From the NCBI RefSeq assembly GCF_024172165.1, contig NZ_JAMZEB010000002.1, forward strand, positions 9,956,501 through 10,020,500: 64,000 nucleotides of DNA, written 5' to 3'. The position numbers were made by a program, and so were the translations under genes. The notes below the pieces were generated by a model. It saw nothing but the letters and a program-made list of their open reading frames with translations. It made no database searches and was not told where the DNA came from. The DNA comes from Nonomuraea thailandensis (GTDB taxonomy: Bacteria; Actinomycetota; Actinomycetes; Streptosporangiales; Streptosporangiaceae). This document shows positions 1 through 7,967 of this stretch, piece by piece; the stretch's first letter is position 1; every line of letters starts with the position of its first letter.

Positions 1-1107
1 CTCCTCCTTCTGCCGGGCGACCCACTTCCTCAGCAGGGCCTTGTTGACGTCTCCCAGGGAGACCGTGCGCGTGGATCGTTCGGTCTTCAGGCCGGTGTCG
101 TCGTCCTCCAGGCCCTCGATGAGGTCGAGGATGCCTGCGCCGAGCTGGAGGTCGGCGAGCATCGCGCCGGCCGCCTCGCCGCGGCGCAGTCCGCGCGTCG
201 CGACCAGGTGATACATCGGGTACAGCCGCGGCTCGTGACGCTCGCATGCATCGAGGAACCGGCCAGCCTGTTCGGGGGTCCACACCATCACCTTGTGCGG
301 GATCTTGCCCGTGGCCCTCCAGCGCTCGACCCGCTCCTGCGTCCACACAACCGGCTTGGTCGGCTTGACCTCCGGGAGCTCCACATGCTTGCTCGGGTCG
401 TGGCCGATCCGCTTCTGCTTGAAGGCGGTGCCGAGAGCGGAGGAGATCACGGCGTGGATGCGGCGAATGCGGGCTGGCGTCAGCGGCAGTTTCCGGTTCA
501 GCCCAGGGGATTTGCCGGGCCGCTCGTGCCGCCAGGGTGCCAGGGCGCGCGCGGCCAGGAGCCGACGCAGCAACTCGCTGGGCTGTTCGCCTGGCGGCAG
601 ATTGTTGATCTGCGAGATCGCCTCATAGAGCTTGTTCAAATGGTCCTCGTTCAGGCGGACCAGCTTGATATGGCCGATGCCCGGGTCAAAGTAGAGGTCG
701 ATCGCTTCCTCGTACGACTCCCGCGTGCTCTCTTCGAGCTTCTTTTTTCCGGGAAGCCACACCTTGCGCAGGTACTGGCGCACCGTCATGTTGGGGTCGT
801 GGGAAACCACCGTGCCAGAATCGAGATCGGCGAGCACCTGGCGTAGCGCCTTCTTGGCATGCGTCTCCTTGTCGAAGGGCCCGATTCGGGGCTGGCGTCG
901 CCGGCCATTGACGGGCGGCGCGGAGTATCGCGCCCACCATTTCCCGTGTTCGGGCGACCAGCGCCATTCCGGTTCCCCGGTGGCACCTATCTTCGGCTGG
1001 TCATTCTCGATGACAGGGATTCGCAGTTGCGGGCATTTACCGTCGCCGAGGTATTTTCCCGTGTCGTCTCGGCAGCTGCAGCGCTTGAAGATAGAACCGT
1101 CGGCCAT
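1..1107 (-). CDS. int: Tyrosine recombinase/integrase (3' end of gene missing)
   Basis: This enzyme should catalyse integration at the tRNA site, and excision with the excisionase. The start is the ATG at 1107-1105, with AGGAG about eight bases upstream; 369 codons are visible and the frame is still open at base 1. The N-terminus (KRCSCRDD, then GKCPQL) is typical of pSAM2-type actinomycete integrases. A core-binding domain follows (about residues 100-200). Near residues 304-311 the motif TRGLRRGE carries the first catalytic arginine (R308). The HxxR and tyrosine motifs must lie to the left of the window. It is the last leftward gene after the repressor and a small membrane protein. Confidence 0.95.
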   Translation of the reverse strand, partial: MADGSIFKRCSCRDDTGKYLGDGKCPQLRIPVIENDQPKIGATGEPEWRWSPEHGKWWARYSAPPVNGRRRQPRIGPFDKETHAKKALRQVLADLDSGTVVSHDPNMTVRQYLRKVWLPGKKKLEESTRESYEEAIDLYFDPGIGHIKLVRLNEDHLNKLYEAISQINNLPPGEQPSELLRRLLAARALAPWRHERPGKSPGLNRKLPLTPARIRRIHAVISSALGTAFKQKRIGHDPSKHVELPEVKPTKPVVWTQERVERWRATGKIPHKVMVWTPEQAGRFLDACERHEPRLYPMYHLVATRGLRRGEAAGAMLADLQLGAGILDLIEGLEDDDTGLKTERSTRTVSLGDVNKALLRKWVARQKEE

Positions 1108-1216
1108 GAGTGACTCCTGTGAGGTGGAGTGACGAGAATTGCCGGGGCTCCGTGATCGACCTGGGGAGGGGGCCAGGCCGGGCGTGGTGGGGTCACGCGC
1201 CGGGTCCCCGCGCCTG

Positions 1217-1441
1217 CTACGACAGGCGTTCGGCGTTGTTCATCTCAGCGATGATGTCGCGCCCTTCGGGATGGCGTGCGTCCTGGAGGCGCACGATCGC
1301 CATCCCTCGCAGGAGCGCGAGCTGGGTGTCCTTCTTGGCGTTCACCTCTCCCTGCGCCACGCCCTTGCGCCAGCTGTAGCGGGCGATGGCGTGAGCGATT
1401 CCTGCGGCTGCCGTGATGAGAATCAGTTCCTTGAGGGGCAT
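1217..1441 (-). CDS. Small membrane protein of unknown function
   Basis: This 74-residue protein lies between repressor and integrase, same strand. The N-terminus (LKELILITAAAGIAHAIA) can form one transmembrane helix, followed by a basic, mostly helical cytoplasmic part. I recognise no family. Its position among lysogeny genes suggests expression in the prophage state, but that is inference from context. The 109 bases between its stop and the integrase start hold nothing I recognise. Confidence 0.55.
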   Translation of the reverse strand: MPLKELILITAAAGIAHAIARYSWRKGVAQGEVNAKKDTQLALLRGMAIVRLQDARHPEGRDIIAEMNNAERLS

Positions 1442-1585
1442 CTTGCTCCGTTCTTCCTTGAACGTTCGGCTGGTGCTAGCCGTAAGGGGAAGACGAGGCA
1501 GGAGGTGTGTCGGTTTACGTCCGTTACCGCTGAGTTACGTGCAGTTCAGGACGCTTCGTCACAAGTACGAAAATGCCTTCGTGAA

Positions 1586-2032
1586 TCACCGTTCGTCATC
1601 CTCTGCCAAGCCAATCACCTCCCTGAGGGCTCTCAGCCTGCGCACTCGGTCTTCCTCCAGGTCTGCGAGGGTTCGATCGATGATCGTCTCAACGCGCGCG
1701 CGGCGGGTACGGTCTTCGATCCGTGCTGCGGCCTGGCGGATTTCCTCGACGTCGTCCGGCCGGCCAGGCGGCGTATAGCCCTCTCCGTAGCCGGCGGCGG
1801 CCAGTAGCGCGGCGCCGAGCTCGCCGAGCTTGGGGAACTTGGAGGTGAAAGCGTCGACGAAGCGCCGTAGGGGATCATGGTTCGGCTTCACTTCGCCGTT
1901 GGCCCACCGGCTCATGGTGGCTTGTGACGTCCCACCGAGCTTGGCAAGGTCGGTGTAGGTCAGATCGGTCTCCGCAGTCAGCCGTTGAAACGTCTGCGTG
2001 AAGAGCTCGCGGTTCCACGTAGGCGTTTGCAT
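1586..2032 (-). CDS. XRE-family phage repressor
   Basis: This 148-residue protein has a helix-turn-helix at about residues 20-75 (YTDLAKLGGTSQATMSRWANGE) and a charged, coiled-coil-like C-terminus rich in Arg and Glu. It is divergent from the early genes, as expected of an immunity repressor. The frame stays open to 2149, but the ATG at 2032-2030 is preferred: TATTTT lies just upstream so that transcription would start about at that ATG, and a CCATCCATG operator-like motif overlaps it. The message is therefore probably leaderless. The longer start would add 39 residues with no domain. Confidence 0.85.
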   Translation of the reverse strand: MQTPTWNRELFTQTFQRLTAETDLTYTDLAKLGGTSQATMSRWANGEVKPNHDPLRRFVDAFTSKFPKLGELGAALLAAAGYGEGYTPPGRPDDVEEIRQAAARIEDRTRRARVETIIDRTLADLEEDRVRRLRALREVIGLAEDDER

Positions 2033-2239
2033 GGATGGAAAATAGCACGCCCTTAGTCGGCGCACATCCGCAGGTGACGGCAGTGATTCCTTACCGCCAT
2101 CCATCCGTGCATACATGACATCCGGCAGGGCTACGACCCTAGGAGACACCTTTGTCGTAGCAAGGGCGGCTCAAGACTCTTCCATACATGGATTGCATAC
2201 ACGCATGGATGACGCTATCTTCCACCCATGGATGGAAGC
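2030..2239. promoter_or_regulatory. Divergent immunity region: repeated operator motif and two leaderless promoters
   Basis: Copies of a CCATnCATGG-like motif and its half-sites occur at 2030-2039, 2097-2117, 2182-2191, 2202-2210 and 2226-2236. Rightward: TTGCAT at 2193-2198, a 17-base spacer and TATCTT at 2216-2221 place transcription start at about 2228, the A of the early gene's ATG. Leftward: TATTTT sits six bases upstream of the repressor ATG at 2032. Both start codons overlap operator-like sequence, so repressor binding could shut off the early promoter and autoregulate its own. The sequences are visible; the binding is inferred. Confidence 0.7.
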
Positions 2240-2485
2240 ACCCTTGAGGTAGCTCGCCCCCGCGTCCGCCTCCGCCGGGCTGTCTGGGACAGCAAGGTCG
2301 AGCAGCACGGCCTCACGACGGACACGGCGTGCGCAGCTCTTCTGCAGACCAGCGTGTCCACGATCCACCGCATCAAGGAGAACAAGGTCGAGCCGAGCGG
2401 CAAGTTCATCGCCTCTGCGCTCTTCCGCCTGCCCGGCACCACGTTCGAGGACCTGTTCGAAGTCGTCGTCCCGTGGGCCGACTGA
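2228..2485 (+). CDS. First early gene: small helix-turn-helix protein, probably leaderless
   Basis: This 85-residue protein has a probable helix-turn-helix at about residues 25-60 (TDTACAALLQTSVSTIHRIKEN), suggesting a Cro-like regulator or early activator. The ATG coincides with the predicted transcription start, no Shine-Dalgarno is present, and the codon overlaps the operator. Its stop overlaps the next start (TGATG at 2483-2487), implying translational coupling. Confidence 0.75.
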   Translation: MDGSTLEVARPRVRLRRAVWDSKVEQHGLTTDTACAALLQTSVSTIHRIKENKVEPSGKFIASALFRLPGTTFEDLFEVVVPWAD

Positions 2486-2697
2486 TGTCGCGCCGCACAG
2501 CGGTCGTCGGCACCATGCCCGACCGGCGCAACGACCGGATTCTGCGTATGCCCCAGATCGAGGAGCTCACCCAGGTTCCCCAGGGCACCCTCCGGTACTA
2601 CCGCCACCTCGGCCGCGTCCCTTGGCTCCGCAAGATCGGTGGCCGCCTGGGCGCCTGGGAGTCGGACGTCTACGCCTGGATCGAAGCGCAGGAGTAG
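2485..2697 (+). CDS. Excisionase-like small DNA-binding protein
   Basis: This 70-residue protein has a MerR/excisionase-type helix-turn-helix in its C-terminal two thirds (TQVPQGTLRYYRHLGRVPWLRKIGGRLG) followed by a short helix ending EAQE. This resembles the Xis-like proteins of actinomycete phages and AICEs, which bend DNA and steer the integrase toward excision. Xis is the best guess, but a general regulator is possible. The start overlaps the preceding stop. Confidence 0.65.
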   Translation: MSRRTAVVGTMPDRRNDRILRMPQIEELTQVPQGTLRYYRHLGRVPWLRKIGGRLGAWESDVYAWIEAQE

Positions 2698-2702
2698 CCG
2701 AG

Positions 2703-3068
2703 ATGGAGATCCCTATGCCCCTGTCTCAGCAGGCCCCGCTGCCGCGCGTCATCGATGAGCGGCCGCGCACCATCCGGCTCAAAACCCCACGTCACAGCAG
2801 CGTGAGCGCCGAGCTCGGGGGCGCCGGCGACCCGGTCAAGATCCAGATCAAGGTGTCGCGCCCGCTCGACATGGTGCTCGGCATGAACACCGCCCCAGTG
2901 CTCGACCTCAGCTCCGAGGAGGCATGGGCGCTCTGGGCGGTCCTGGGCGACGGGCTGGGCGCCATGGGCGACCCGCCGCACTGGGCGGCGGGCCCGCTGC
3001 CCGCGTACGGGCCTAACGGCCGCGAGCTGCCGCCCGCGCCGACGGCGCTTCCGCGTGAGCCGTTCTGA
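2703..3068 (+). CDS. Hypothetical early phage protein
   Basis: This 121-residue protein starts at the ATG at 2703 (an alternative is 2715). I recognise no family. The middle (about residues 35-75) reads like a small beta-rich domain and the C-terminus is rich in Pro and Gly. It is the last gene of the first short early operon, five bases after the excisionase-like gene. Confidence 0.6.
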   Translation: MEIPMPLSQQAPLPRVIDERPRTIRLKTPRHSSVSAELGGAGDPVKIQIKVSRPLDMVLGMNTAPVLDLSSEEAWALWAVLGDGLGAMGDPPHWAAGPLPAYGPNGRELPPAPTALPREPF

Positions 3069-3104
3069 GCCGATCACCGTATCGGCCACCCCCGACAAAC
3101 CGAA

Positions 3105-3134
3105 AGGTCCCCCGGGCGCTGGCCCGGGAGACCT
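3105..3134 (+). other. Hairpin in the gap between early gene groups
   Basis: A 13-base stem with one mismatch (left arm 3105-3117, right arm 3122-3134) and a 4-base loop sits in the 98-base gap before the next gene. No T-run follows, so it could be a weak terminator, an attenuator or a processing site. Confidence 0.45.
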
Positions 3135-3166
3135 CCGACACGGCGACTGAATCGGACAACACTCTC

Positions 3167-3373
3167 ATGACCCACTTTACTGATCCGCCGGTCAGCGACA
3201 CCACCCCTCAGCAGGAGGGCAGCTCGCTAATGACCGCTGTTGGGGACTTCAACTGGACCCGCCGCCTCAACCCCCGGATGCGCGGTCTGGTCACCACCTG
3301 GCTGGAGATCTGCGACGACGCGATGAGACACATCAGCATCGTTCCGGCATCGGCGGGCGGCAAAACCACATGA
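3167..3373 (+). CDS. Hypothetical small protein
   Basis: This 68-residue protein has a disordered, Thr/Ser-rich N-terminus and a short helical middle (MRGLVTTWLEICDDAM). A later ATG at 3230 would leave only the C-terminal 47 residues. No family was recognised. Its stop overlaps the next start (ATGA at 3370), so it is the first of a long, tightly coupled rightward operon. Confidence 0.5.
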   Translation: MTHFTDPPVSDTTPQQEGSSLMTAVGDFNWTRRLNPRMRGLVTTWLEICDDAMRHISIVPASAGGKTT

Positions 3374-3675
3374 CCGAGGAGCAGATGACCGCGTGGGCAC
3401 GCGCCCTGCGTGACGAGCAGGCCGCCGAGGCGTCCCGGCTGTGGGAGCGGCCGGCCTCGGGTCAGCCCTCGGCGTGGCTGGCCGAGTCCGAGGTCGAGGC
3501 GCTGGTGCGCATCGTCTTGGCACTGACGGTCTACGCCCCGCAGATCGAGCCCGACGAGCCGATCGCGCTCCTGACCCAGCGGGTCGAGGCGCAGCTGGCC
3601 GAGCGCGTCGCGCAGGCGCGCGGCCGCGCCGAGCGGGCGCGCTCGGCCCCCCGGGCGCGAGGGCTGCGCCGATGA
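3370..3675 (+). CDS. Hypothetical helical protein
   Basis: This 101-residue protein is mostly alpha-helical, with a hydrophobic helix at about residues 40-58 (EVEALVRIVLALTVYAPQI) and a strongly basic Arg/Ala-rich tail that could bind nucleic acid. No family was recognised. It is coupled on both sides by ATGA-type overlaps. Confidence 0.6.
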   Translation: MTEEQMTAWARALRDEQAAEASRLWERPASGQPSAWLAESEVEALVRIVLALTVYAPQIEPDEPIALLTQRVEAQLAERVAQARGRAERARSAPRARGLRR

Positions 3676-4424
3676 GGGGCCAGCCGATCGCGGTGGCCCC
3701 GATGGCGAGCCTGGCCGTGCAGCTGCGCCAGCGCCGCTACGGCCGCCAGTGGACGCATGAGCGGCTCGCCGCCGAGATGACCGCCGTGGGCGTGCCGTGG
3801 ACCCGCGGCATCGCCCTGGATGTGGAGACGGGCGAGCGGCTGATCAGCGTCGCCGAGCTGGTCGCGCTGGCGCACGTGTTCGGTGTCGGCCCGGGAGACC
3901 TGCTCACCCCCGCGCTCGGCCTCGGCTACCAGGTGTCGCCCAAGGGGCCGGTGCTCGACAACGCTGCGGCGCGCGCCTGGCTGCGCTACGGCCAGGCGCC
4001 GCCCCGGCACGGCGAACACCCGGGCGCGCTGGCGCCGCCGCCGCCGCACTGGCCGGCGGAGATCCCGCTGTGGTGGCTGGTGCAGGCGTGGGGGCTGGAC
4101 AAGCGCGTCATCCTGCGGTGGGCGGAGCTCGGCATGCTGCCCGGCCACCGCTACGTCGACGGCGGCCCGTGGTGGTGCAGCCGCGACGACGTCGCCGACT
4201 TCGCCGGCCAGTCGCGCCACGTCCGCGCGCTCAAGGGCGGCATGGTCATCCGGCACGCGACCTGGCTGGACGGTGTCCCCGTCCGACTGACCGAGGTCGA
4301 GCTGGTGGGCGGTGTGCGCTGGAGTCTCGGGGGCCGCCCCACCGCCGGCGGCGACCTGGTCTACGCCGAGCCCTGCCGGGGCGACCACATCGTGCTGCTC
4401 GTCCCCGCCGGGGACGCGCCATGA
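3672..4424 (+). CDS. Two-domain DNA-binding protein (XRE-like plus second helix-turn-helix)
   Basis: This 250-residue protein has an XRE-like domain at about residues 12-75 (LRQRRYGRQWTHERLAAEM, then AELVALAHVFGVGPGDLL). A second helix-turn-helix/MerR-like unit lies at about residues 130-180 (IPLWWLVQAWGLDKRVILRW, then WWCSRDDVADFA). A beta-rich C-terminus follows. It may regulate or organise early phage DNA; no catalytic motif is visible. The ATG start at 3672 overlaps the upstream stop. Confidence 0.65.
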   Translation: MRGQPIAVAPMASLAVQLRQRRYGRQWTHERLAAEMTAVGVPWTRGIALDVETGERLISVAELVALAHVFGVGPGDLLTPALGLGYQVSPKGPVLDNAAARAWLRYGQAPPRHGEHPGALAPPPPHWPAEIPLWWLVQAWGLDKRVILRWAELGMLPGHRYVDGGPWWCSRDDVADFAGQSRHVRALKGGMVIRHATWLDGVPVRLTEVELVGGVRWSLGGRPTAGGDLVYAEPCRGDHIVLLVPAGDAP

Positions 4425-4789
4425 CGCGGCCGCGCACCTGGTCGTGCGCCCCAGCGCGGCCGGCCACCAGCGCGCAGTGGCAGCGCCGCCTGGCCGAGAC
4501 GCTCGGCGGCATCCTGGCCACCCACGAGGACCTGGCCCCGATCGCCTGGTCGATCGGCGCCCAGGGCTGCACCCTGCTCGGCCTCATCGACGGCCACGCC
4601 CCCTCCATGGGCCGCTACACGGCCGAACGCACCTACGCCGAATGGCAGGCCGCCCTCGGCCTGCAGGTGATCGGCCACGAGCCCGGCGTGCTACGCGCGG
4701 CCCGCACCCGGCCCGACGGCGTGCGCGTCCTGCTCGTCGCCCTACTCCCTGACCCTCCCGCGGAAGGACTGACCCATGCGTCTGTATGA
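4421..4789 (+). CDS. Hypothetical alpha/beta protein
   Basis: This 122-residue protein shows alternating helices and strands, including WQRRLAETLGGILATHE and a Tyr/Trp-rich stretch around YTAERTYAEWQAALGL. I do not recognise the fold from sequence. The start overlaps the preceding stop (ATGA), and the end overlaps the next gene by 14 bases. Confidence 0.6.
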   Translation: MTRPRTWSCAPARPATSAQWQRRLAETLGGILATHEDLAPIAWSIGAQGCTLLGLIDGHAPSMGRYTAERTYAEWQAALGLQVIGHEPGVLRAARTRPDGVRVLLVALLPDPPAEGLTHASV

Positions 4790-5204
4790 ACCCAAGTTCT
4801 CCACGCTGCTCGACTGCAGGCCCGGCCGGGTGTCCGAGCGTGGCGGCGACATCCTGGGCGAGATCCTGTTCCGGTCCGGCGCGCTGGAGCTGACCCGGCA
4901 GGAGCTGATCGACCTGCTCAGCGCGGGCCGGGACGTGCTGCAGCGCGTCGACGCGGCCTACGACCGGCGCGCCCGGGGGCAGCGGCCCATCCCCGCGCAC
5001 GGCCAGCCGGCCCGCCCGTTCATCGAGGTGCCCCCGACCCCGGCCGAGCTGATGCCCACCACGCTCGCGATGCCCGGATCCCACCTCACTCCGGTGCCTC
5101 GGCACGCCGCCCCGCCCTCGCCCCCGCCCCCGGCCGGGCCCGTGCCGGCGGCGCGGCAGGAGGGCCAGGTGGTGCCGGACCCTCCCCCCGCGGCGGCCTC
5201 CTGA
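4776..5204 (+). CDS. Hypothetical protein with Pro-rich tail
   Basis: The 142-residue product has a folded N-terminal part (about residues 20-65, with the helix LTRQELIDLLSAGRDVLQRV) and a low-complexity C-terminal half rich in Pro and Ala. The ATG at 4776 has GGAAGG about nine bases upstream and is chosen despite the overlap with the previous gene. No family was recognised. Confidence 0.6.
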   Translation: MRLYEPKFSTLLDCRPGRVSERGGDILGEILFRSGALELTRQELIDLLSAGRDVLQRVDAAYDRRARGQRPIPAHGQPARPFIEVPPTPAELMPTTLAMPGSHLTPVPRHAAPPSPPPPAGPVPAARQEGQVVPDPPPAAAS

Positions 5205-5344
5205 TGAGAGTCCGCCGCCGGCCCCGCACCGCCCGCGCGGGCCGCCGCCAGGTGCCCTCGTACCTGGGGCGCTGGCTGCGTGACCGCTGGCGCGTCACCT
5301 GGGCAGAGGCCCGCAGCCTGCTGTCCATCACCTCCTGGACCTGA
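5204..5344 (+). CDS. Small basic protein, 46 residues
   Basis: A short frame starts at the ATG overlapping the previous stop (TGATG at 5202-5206) and ends at TGA 5342-5344. The product has an Arg-rich N-terminus followed by a Trp-containing helix (YLGRWLRDRWRVTWAEARSLL). The coupling and base composition support a real gene. Function is unknown; binding to nucleic acid or membrane are both possible. Confidence 0.5.
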   Translation: MRVRRRPRTARAGRRQVPSYLGRWLRDRWRVTWAEARSLLSITSWT

Positions 5345-5519
5345 CCTCCGCGTTGTCCGTCCCCGCCCGCCACTTCCCCGGCGGGCGGGCCGAGCCCGGC
5401 CGCGGCAGGCCGCCTTCCCTGCCGCGCCCGCCCCTACGGCGTGCGCCCTTCCCTTCGAGTTCCACCCACCATCGCGGCGGCCATCACGGCCCGTCGCGCT
5501 TCATAGATCGAGATCGACC

Positions 5520-6065
5520 ATGACGACGACATATTCCTCCCCGGCCACCGCGCCGGACGCGCTCGCCCCGGTGCGGGCCAGGCTCCTGTTCCCCCTCGCG
5601 CCAAGCGCGCGAGAGACCGTCCAGTTCTACGACCAGGCCGGGGGCGACCACGGCTACATCTTCCTGCCGCACGACCAGGCCTACGACCTGATCAGCCGCC
5701 TGCAGGACATCCCCGTCGCGATCCACAAGGTGGACCGCAGCGTCGCCGGCCACGTCCGCCACATGCTCGACGACGACTACCGCAACCCCGACGACGAGCC
5801 GGACAACTGGACCGTAGACCTGATCGGGCTCATCGCCGACGCCAGCGAGCAGGAGCGCAGCCGCCTGGCCCGCATCTACGGCGCATACGTCGTGGCCTGG
5901 GAGATCGGCACCGGGCCCGGCGGCGTGACCGCGCTCGCGAAGTGGCACGAGGCCCTGACCGACCAGAGCCCCGCCGAGACCCCCGCCGCATCTTCGGACG
6001 GGACCGACTACACGCCCGGCCCGGCCACGCCGGACACCTCGCCGGGCACCTCGCTGGCCGGCTGA
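5520..6065 (+). CDS. Hypothetical acidic phage protein
   Basis: This 181-residue product has a clear alpha/beta core (about residues 30-150), including FYDQAGGDHGYIFLPHDQAY and an acidic stretch DDDYRNPDDEPDN, and a disordered Thr/Pro-rich C-terminus. The ATG at 5520 is preferred over earlier in-frame starts because the upstream residues look like untranslated DNA. The 175 bases before it contain no gene I can support. Function is unknown. Confidence 0.6.
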   Translation: MTTTYSSPATAPDALAPVRARLLFPLAPSARETVQFYDQAGGDHGYIFLPHDQAYDLISRLQDIPVAIHKVDRSVAGHVRHMLDDDYRNPDDEPDNWTVDLIGLIADASEQERSRLARIYGAYVVAWEIGTGPGGVTALAKWHEALTDQSPAETPAASSDGTDYTPGPATPDTSPGTSLAG

Positions 6066-6235
6066 TGGCCGCGTTCGTCCCGTTCCTCCTCGTGATCCTC
6101 GGCGGCGCGATCTTCTCCGTCGGCGAGCACGCCGGGCTGACCGGCCGTCCGCTCCTCGCGCTCACCGCCGGCGCCTGCGGGTTCTCGCTGGTGTGGATCG
6201 CCCTGGCCGCGATGCTGCTGGGACTGGCCCGATGA
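6065..6235 (+). CDS. Small two-helix membrane protein
   Basis: This 56-residue protein consists almost entirely of two hydrophobic segments (AFVPFLLVILGGAIFSV and LVWIALAAMLLGLA) joined by a short Gly-rich loop. The start overlaps the previous stop and its own stop overlaps the next start. The role is unknown; small early membrane proteins of phages often affect superinfection or host signalling. Confidence 0.55.
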   Translation: MAAFVPFLLVILGGAIFSVGEHAGLTGRPLLALTAGACGFSLVWIALAAMLLGLAR

Positions 6236-6456
6236 GCGCCGCTCCGGGCACCGTTCCCGCACTGCGTGAGCGCGTCGACGAGCGTCGCCGCGAGCTCGGC
6301 CTGGCGTGGTGGCAGGTCGCTTCCCAGGCCGGCCTCAGCGCCTCGGCCCTGGACCGCATGTCGTTCGGCGTGGCCAACCTGACCACCCGTCGCGTCCTCG
6401 AGGAGTGGCTGCGCCGACATCCGGCCCCTGTACCCGCCCCCACCCCTGACCACTGA
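6232..6456 (+). CDS. Small XRE-family DNA-binding protein
   Basis: This 74-residue protein is essentially one XRE helix-turn-helix domain (LAWWQVASQAGLSASALDRM, then TTRRVLEEWL) with a Pro-rich end. It starts at an ATG overlapping the preceding stop. It probably acts as an early regulator; the target is unknown. Confidence 0.7.
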   Translation: MSAAPGTVPALRERVDERRRELGLAWWQVASQAGLSASALDRMSFGVANLTTRRVLEEWLRRHPAPVPAPTPDH

Positions 6457-6469
6457 AAGGCGAACGCAC

Positions 6470-6529
6470 ATGGCGGCGGCCATGAGCCCGACCGGGCTCT
6501 ACCCGCGCATGCCCTGGGGCTGCGCATGA
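6470..6529 (+). CDS. Possible 19-residue leader peptide coupled to the next gene
   Basis: An ATG at 6470, preceded by GAAAGG at 6455-6460, opens a 19-codon frame whose TGA (6527-6529) overlaps the ATG of the next gene at 6526. The downstream gene has no strong ribosome site of its own, so the short frame may serve to deliver ribosomes by coupling. It could also be chance; no known peptide is recognised. Confidence 0.4.
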   Translation: MAAAMSPTGLYPRMPWGCA

Positions 6530-7527
6530 CCCTGACCGGAACCTTCGTCCTGGCCTACTCGCACGCCAGCGACCTCGTGGATGCCATCCGCGCGGCCGTG
6601 GGCGCGCCCCCGGCCGTGCTCGGCCTCCTGGTGTGCTACCTGACCCGGCCGCCCGAGCCCGGCACCGACCGCGCCGAGATCGCGGCGGCGTACGGGATGA
6701 GCATCGGCGAGCTGCGCGCCGGCCACCGCGAGCTCGCCGAGCGCGGCCATCTGCTGCAGCTGCGCCGCTGCGTCGGCCGCGGGCAGTGGCAGCACCTCAT
6801 CGTCGTGGTCGACACCCCCGGGCAGCTGCCCGGCCCGCGCGAGGCCTGGCTGCTGCTGGACGCCTCTCTGGCCGCCGAGCAGGCGGTGGCCGAGGCCTCG
6901 ACCGGCCACACTCCCGCTGACAGCGCACATGTTGCGACCTGCGACGACACCAGCGAGCCGCAGGCCGCAACATGTGATCAGAATCCGCACATAAAACCAG
7001 TTAACCCCTTCTCATCCGACGGCCCCGGGCACGACCGGGCGGGCGCGGTGGTGGCCACCGTGGCCGACCTGACCCGCCTGGCCCAGCTGCCGCCCTTGCC
7101 GGCACCGACGAACGAGCTCGCCGAGCTGTGGCTGTCGCCCGGCCAGGTGCTGTCCCTGCTGGCCCGGTACCCGGCCCGGTACGGGGACCTCGCGCTGGCC
7201 GTGCTCGCCCGCGCGGCCCTGCCGTGGTACCTCGCCCCGCGCGTGGTGGCGCTGCTGGTCGCCGGGTACGACACCGGCCAGCTCGGCCGCACCCTGGCCG
7301 GCGTGCAGGAGGCGGACTGCCCGGCCGCGGTCGCACGGTGGCGGCTGGACCGCATGCTGCTCGCCGACCCTCCGTCGCACATCGCGTGGCGGCCGCCGTC
7401 CACGTACGTGCCCGCCCCAGCGCAGCCCGCGGAACCGGACGCGCCGGGCGTGCGGGCCGAGCTCGCCGCGGCCCGGGCCGCCATGGCCGAGGCCAGGGCC
7501 CGCATGCGCAGCGGGGCACGAGCGTGA
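6526..7527 (+). CDS. Winged-helix protein, possibly replication-associated
   Basis: This 333-residue protein has an N-terminal winged helix-turn-helix (about residues 25-95: LGLLVCYLTRPP, IAAAYGMSIGELRAGHRELAERGHLLQLRR). A Thr/Asp-rich linker (about 125-165) and a helical C-terminal domain follow. This layout resembles actinophage helix-turn-helix proteins sited where replication initiators usually occur. No helicase or primase motif is present. It is the longest early gene, so replication or late regulation is a reasonable guess but no more. Confidence 0.55.
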   Translation: MTLTGTFVLAYSHASDLVDAIRAAVGAPPAVLGLLVCYLTRPPEPGTDRAEIAAAYGMSIGELRAGHRELAERGHLLQLRRCVGRGQWQHLIVVVDTPGQLPGPREAWLLLDASLAAEQAVAEASTGHTPADSAHVATCDDTSEPQAATCDQNPHIKPVNPFSSDGPGHDRAGAVVATVADLTRLAQLPPLPAPTNELAELWLSPGQVLSLLARYPARYGDLALAVLARAALPWYLAPRVVALLVAGYDTGQLGRTLAGVQEADCPAAVARWRLDRMLLADPPSHIAWRPPSTYVPAPAQPAEPDAPGVRAELAAARAAMAEARARMRSGARA

Positions 7528-7949
7528 CCGGCGAGCGGCACCGCTGCGCCGACCCGCGGCTGTGCCCGGACTGCCGGCGCGAGCGGCTCACCGGCCGGCC
7601 CGTGCCGAGCCTGCGCGACATGACGGCCCTGCTGGCCGACACCCCCCGGCACGTGCCCCTCACCGAGGAGGGCGACGTGGACTACGCCGAGGTCCTGCGC
7701 GCCGACATGCGGCGGATCCTCGGCCGGGTCGGCTGGGCGGCGCTGCCCCAGGCGGACCTGCGCGCGCTGCTGCATTCCGCCACGTACGGGACGCCGCCGT
7801 CCGCCGACCTGGTCGTGCGGGCGGCCGCGGCCCTGGCCGAGGAGCCACATCTGTACGTGATCACCACAAATGCCGTGCCACCGGACACGCCGAAGAGCGA
7901 TCATGGAAGAAACTCAACGGCGTTGATTAAACCGCCCGCGCCGGACTGA
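7524..7949 (+). CDS. Hypothetical protein with N-terminal Cys-rich segment
   Basis: A GTG start overlaps the previous stop; the product is 141 residues. The N-terminus (HRCADPRLCPDCRRERL) could bind zinc, and the rest is helical. No family was recognised. Confidence 0.55.
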   Translation: MTGERHRCADPRLCPDCRRERLTGRPVPSLRDMTALLADTPRHVPLTEEGDVDYAEVLRADMRRILGRVGWAALPQADLRALLHSATYGTPPSADLVVRAAAALAEEPHLYVITTNAVPPDTPKSDHGRNSTALIKPPAPD

Positions 7950-7967
7950 CTGACGCAGGAGGCCGCC

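Noticed and set aside
1586..2149. Longer 187-residue version of the repressor
   Set aside because: The extra 39 residues cover promoter and operator sequence and add no domain; the ATG at 2032 fits a leaderless promoter.
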